Assembly (NCBI GenBank): GCA_964626595.1 | Contig: CAZVFU010000031.1 | Location: forward strand, 1-24,678 | DNA from: JAWLFI01 sp964626595 | GTDB lineage: Bacteria > Bacteroidota > Bacteroidia > Chitinophagales > Saprospiraceae | Reading direction: 5' to 3' | Length of the DNA stretch: 24,678 bases | Part shown: positions 22,047 through 24,678 of the stretch, one piece after another | Layout of the letters: each line of letters opens with the position of its first letter | Position numbering within the stretch: the stretch's first letter is position 1 | Made by a program: the position numbers and the translations under genes | The notes under the pieces: model-generated | Told to the model about the DNA's origin: nothing | Database searches by the model: none | What the model saw: the letters and a program-made list of their open reading frames with translations, nothing else

Positions 22047-23126
22047 ATGAAATTTATCAATACAGAAGCAGAGGAGTTTTTATTTGATTATCTCAACAAA
22101 ACCGCGCCAACGGGCTGGGAGATAGAAGGCCAAAAAACATGGCTGGAATACATTAAACCCTTCGTGGATGAATGGGATAGAGACACCTATGGGACAGCCT
22201 ATGGCATTATCAATCCGGGGCATGAATTTAAGGTTGTAATTGAAGCGCATGCGGATGAGATATCCTGGATGGTGAGTCACATTAGCGATGATGGTTTTAT
22301 CCGCGTGATTCGCAATGGGGGCTCAGATCACGTGATTGCGCCGGCGAAACGAGTGTTTATTCATGGAAGCAAAGGGCCTGTCAAAGCGGTTTTTGGATGG
22401 CCGGCCATCCATCTGCGCAAAGGGAAAAATGCCAAGCTGGCCCCATCTATGGATAATATTTACCTGGACATTGGTGCCAAAGACAAGGATGAGGTGCTGG
22501 AGAAAGGCATCCATGTGGGATCTATTGCCACTTTTGAGGATGGCTTTGAGGCTCTGAATGATGACTATTACATCGGCCGCGCTTTGGACAATCGATTAGG
22601 CGGCTTTGCTATCGCACAGGTGGCTCGGGCGCTGCATGAGAAGGGTGATCAGCTGCCCTTTAGTTTGTATATCGTAAATGCGGTTCAGGAGGAAGTCGGT
22701 CTTCGGGGAGCGCAAATGATTGCAGAACGCATTCAGCCGCAGGCAGCCATCGTCATTGATGTCACCCACGATACGACGACCCCTATGCTGGATGTGAAAA
22801 AGAACGGAGAAGTGAAGTGTGGAGATGGGCCATCGATCACTTATGCTCCGGCCGTGCATAATATTCTGCGTGATCTGATTATCGATGTCGCTGAGCAAAA
22901 TAATATTCCGATTCAAAGAGAGGCTTCCTCTCGTGTAACGGGAACGGATACTGATGCCTTCGCCTATTCCAATGCAGGCGTACCTTCGGCCTTACTTTCG
23001 ATTCCTCTGCGATATATGCACACAACAGTAGAGATGGCGCATAGAGAAGATATTGAGCACTTGATTCAACTCATGTGTGGATCCGTAAGGGCAATAAAAA
23101 ACCAGCATAATTTCAACTATTTTTAG
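22047..23126 (+). CDS. M42 family metalloaminopeptidase (endoglucanase-M/glutamyl aminopeptidase family)
   Basis: A 359-residue cytosolic peptidase of normal length. Dinuclear metal ligands and catalytic residues are all visible: H68 in 'VVIEAHADEISWMV', bridging D181 in 'YIGRALDNRLGGFA', catalytic E215 and ligand E216 in 'VNAVQEEVGLRGAQ', D238 in 'AAIVIDVTHD' and H325 in 'PLRYMHTTVEMAH'. The inserted PDZ-like oligomerisation domain (about 75-165) contains 'GPVKAVFGWPAIHLR' and 'NIYLDIGAKDKDEVLEKGIH'. M42 peptidases form large tetrahedral dodecamers and trim N-terminal residues from short peptides; the preferred residue cannot be told. The gene starts 14 bases after the pyrE stop and is probably co-transcribed with it. 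Confidence 0.93.
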   Translation: MKFINTEAEEFLFDYLNKTAPTGWEIEGQKTWLEYIKPFVDEWDRDTYGTAYGIINPGHEFKVVIEAHADEISWMVSHISDDGFIRVIRNGGSDHVIAPAKRVFIHGSKGPVKAVFGWPAIHLRKGKNAKLAPSMDNIYLDIGAKDKDEVLEKGIHVGSIATFEDGFEALNDDYYIGRALDNRLGGFAIAQVARALHEKGDQLPFSLYIVNAVQEEVGLRGAQMIAERIQPQAAIVIDVTHDTTTPMLDVKKNGEVKCGDGPSITYAPAVHNILRDLIIDVAEQNNIPIQREASSRVTGTDTDAFAYSNAGVPSALLSIPLRYMHTTVEMAHREDIEHLIQLMCGSVRAIKNQHNFNYF

Positions 23127-23163
23127 TGACAATGAACAGGGCGCCTTCATTTAAGCCCATGCT

Positions 23164-23997
23164 ATGAAATCGGTACTTCTTCATACGCATCTGTTCATCG
23201 CTATTTGCGCGGTGGCTTTAACTTGGGGCAGTCAGATGGTTTTAGGTATACCCCCTCTTCCGGGGGCGTATTATGGAATTGTGGGCTTGGGTACACTTTG
23301 TGTATATAACTTACACCGTGCTTATGGTCTAAAAAAACTCGATGTCGAAGATTGGTCTTCCCGATTTAAATCTTTTTACCAGTTGCGTTTTATCAATTTG
23401 GCGATGAGTTTTTTCGCTACAGCAATCATAGGGTGGCTTCTATTTACACATCCGGAGTTTTGGAGCTGGGCCCTTTTTCCACCTGTAGCTCTGGTTATTC
23501 TATATATTTTACCCCTTCAAAATGGACTCAGCCTCAGGCAGGTCCCCTTTCTCAAGATATTCATCATCGCGAGCACCTGGGTCTGGGTAACCGGCTATCT
23601 GCCTATATGGATCAACGGTGAGGGGATGGACTACAGTGAGTGGTTATTTCTCATGCACAGATTTTTGTTCATTTTTGCCATCACCATTCCCTTTGATATT
23701 CGGGATGTCTATACGGATCAAGTGTCTCACATACAGACCCTCCCCTCTTATTATGGGATAGAGCGCAGTAAGGATTGGGCCTCCGGTTTATTAGTACTCT
23801 CTTTTGTGGTTTTGATACCTTTATTTTATCAGGAGTACCTCAACGAGCAGTTGTTTTGGGCGTATATACTCGTATTAGCAGCCGGAATAGCCTTGATACG
23901 ACGAAGCTCTCCGAGTCGCTCTGAATACTACTTCGGCTACATTCTCGATGGATTAATTATAATCCTGGGTGGACTGGAGGTTCTTATTTGCCTTTAG
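23164..23997 (+). CDS. UbiA-like polytopic membrane protein with an incomplete active site
   Basis: A 277-residue protein with about eight hydrophobic spans. The second Asp-rich motif of UbiA prenyltransferases is intact, 'PFDIRDVYTDQ' with D178, D181 and D185. The first motif (N/DxxxDxxxD) is not: the equivalent place after span 2 reads 'VYNLHRAYGLKKLD' (47-60). In the family the two Asp motifs bind the Mg-diphosphate of the prenyl donor, so this member may be an altered enzyme or may act on another substrate. The start follows an out-of-frame ATG-CTA-TGA. It lies 37 bases after the M42 peptidase, so weak co-transcription is possible. Assignment to UbiA rests on the single motif plus topology; some Bacteroidota relatives are simply called hypothetical. 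Confidence 0.65.
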   Translation: MKSVLLHTHLFIAICAVALTWGSQMVLGIPPLPGAYYGIVGLGTLCVYNLHRAYGLKKLDVEDWSSRFKSFYQLRFINLAMSFFATAIIGWLLFTHPEFWSWALFPPVALVILYILPLQNGLSLRQVPFLKIFIIASTWVWVTGYLPIWINGEGMDYSEWLFLMHRFLFIFAITIPFDIRDVYTDQVSHIQTLPSYYGIERSKDWASGLLVLSFVVLIPLFYQEYLNEQLFWAYILVLAAGIALIRRSSPSRSEYYFGYILDGLIIILGGLEVLICL

Positions 23998-24135
23998 GGC
24001 ATCCTCGAAACCTATCTTTTTTGTGGACACCCATTTCTAATGACAGGGGCAAAATGTAAAATATGAACCTACAGTTCTTTCCCTTCATTCACCTAAGGCC
24101 ATTTCATCCTCAAAAATAGTTTCCGAAGGTACTCT

Positions 24136-24678
24136 TTAGTAACTGTGTTCGTCTAATTCCACTTTCCCTCTAAAAGTCCAAAAGACAAAAGTCGTATAAA
24201 TGCCCACTAAGGGAATGGCAATAAAAGCAATAGTAAGCATGATTCCCAGAGATTTTTCTGAGGCAGATGCATTGTAAATGGTCAGGCTGTAGGCCTCATT
24301 AATAGTAGAGTAAAGCATGTAAGGAAAAAGGCCCGAGGCTGCAATTAGCAAAAATAGAGCGATCATTGCCGCAGAAGAAATAAATGCGAAACCATATTGC
24401 TTCCGGGTGACCTGTCGAGGAATATTAGCCATGAGTAATACTAAAACGACGGGAACCACAAATAACCATTGCTGTTCGCGAATGTGGGCTGTTAAGTGAT
24501 CCTGATAAAGTAGAGTGTAAAAACTCAGAAGTAAGGCACTGACAATAAAAAATATGGTTGTAGCGCGAATAATTTCACCCAGTCGCTGGTAAAGTTTGCC
24601 CTTGGTTTTCATTCCCAAATAGAGGGCCCCATGCAACATAAATAAGGCTAAAGAGGTAAACGCTGTCAAAACTGAAAA
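24136..24678 (-). CDS. cydB: Cytochrome bd ubiquinol oxidase subunit II, C-terminal half (runs off right edge)
   Basis: The open frame enters from the right edge (…FSVLTAFTSLALFMLHGALYL) and ends at 24136, giving 180 codons. It matches the C-terminal half of CydB: the 'LFMLHGALYLGMKTKGKLYQ' span and loop, four further hydrophobic segments, 'YSLTIYNASASEKSLGIMLT', then 'IAIPLVGIYTTFVFWTFRGK' and a short tail. An apparent start at 24669 is a TTG-coded Leu inside the protein, not an initiation site. CydB with CydA reduces oxygen using quinol in the cytoplasmic membrane without proton pumping. CydA would be expected upstream, beyond the window. The gene is convergent with the UbiA-like gene over a 138-base gap. 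Confidence 0.93.
   Translation of the reverse strand, partial: FSVLTAFTSLALFMLHGALYLGMKTKGKLYQRLGEIIRATTIFFIVSALLLSFYTLLYQDHLTAHIREQQWLFVVPVVLVLLMANIPRQVTRKQYGFAFISSAAMIALFLLIAASGLFPYMLYSTINEAYSLTIYNASASEKSLGIMLTIAFIAIPLVGIYTTFVFWTFRGKVELDEHSY

Noticed and set aside
24062..24118. 18-codon plus-strand ORF between the UbiA-like gene and cydB
   Set aside because: Too short and without supporting signals; nothing distinguishes it from chance.
24667..24669. Start codon for the CydB-like frame
   Set aside because: It is a TTG inside an open frame that continues to the window edge; the gene is the C-terminal half of a longer protein.
1..24678. CRISPR arrays, tRNA or rRNA genes, insertion sequences, biosynthetic or defence clusters
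   Set aside because: No regularly spaced direct repeats, no cloverleaf or rRNA-like sequence, no transposase or integrase, and no defence-type gene set were visible on either strand.

Overview
The window reads as a chromosomal scaffold from a member of the Bacteroidota, most likely the Saprospiria (Saprospiraceae/Lewinella-like). The basis is a very large exported HYR/dockerin-type protein, the gliding protein GldC, a TonB receptor followed by a DUF4249 lipoprotein, 'TAnnTTTG' promoter elements, and secreted proteins whose predicted cleavage falls before Gln. It is a draft assembly: exactly 100 N lie at 19087-19186. No rRNA, tRNA, CRISPR array, phage module or recognisable transposase was seen.

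Layout, left to right. (1) 1-5815, minus strand: a giant secreted multidomain protein whose C-terminus runs off the left edge, preceded by a small exported protein of unknown function. (2) 6159-10456, minus strand: a tight four-gene unit, TonB-dependent receptor, DUF4249 lipoprotein, NAD(P)-binding Rossmann protein, gldC. (3) 10524-14562, minus strand: ccmB, ccmC, a 42-codon ccmD, glutamate dehydrogenase and an Lrp/AsnC regulator with an intrinsic terminator. (4) 14670-18337: a secreted zinc amidase (+), a LuxE-like acyl-protein synthetase (-) overlapping its neighbours at both ends, a small lipoprotein (+), a GC-rich structured repeat and a PPK2 kinase (+). (5) 18431-20415: an exported DinB-fold protein (-), the assembly gap and an acyl-CoA dehydrogenase (+). 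(6) 20416-24678: a second GC-rich structured repeat, a Nudix hydrolase (-) divergent from pyrE, then an M42 peptidase and a UbiA-like membrane protein (+), and at the right edge the C-terminal half of CydB (-).

How the genes fit together. The receptor/DUF4249 pair is probably an outer-membrane uptake system of unknown substrate. CcmB, CcmC and CcmD belong to cytochrome c heme delivery, but CcmA, CcmE and CcmF are not beside them; ccmD instead runs directly into glutamate dehydrogenase, which is followed by an Lrp-type regulator. pyrE with the Nudix hydrolase forms a divergent housekeeping pair.

Most of the window is ordinary core genome. The points I would re-examine are the dockerin-plus-cohesin-plus-P-domain architecture of the giant protein, the two GC-rich repeats, the head-to-head overlap of the LuxE-like gene with a lipoprotein gene, the enlarged CcmC, the exported DinB protein and the UbiA-like protein lacking its first Asp motif. 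I did not find a clear new multi-gene system.
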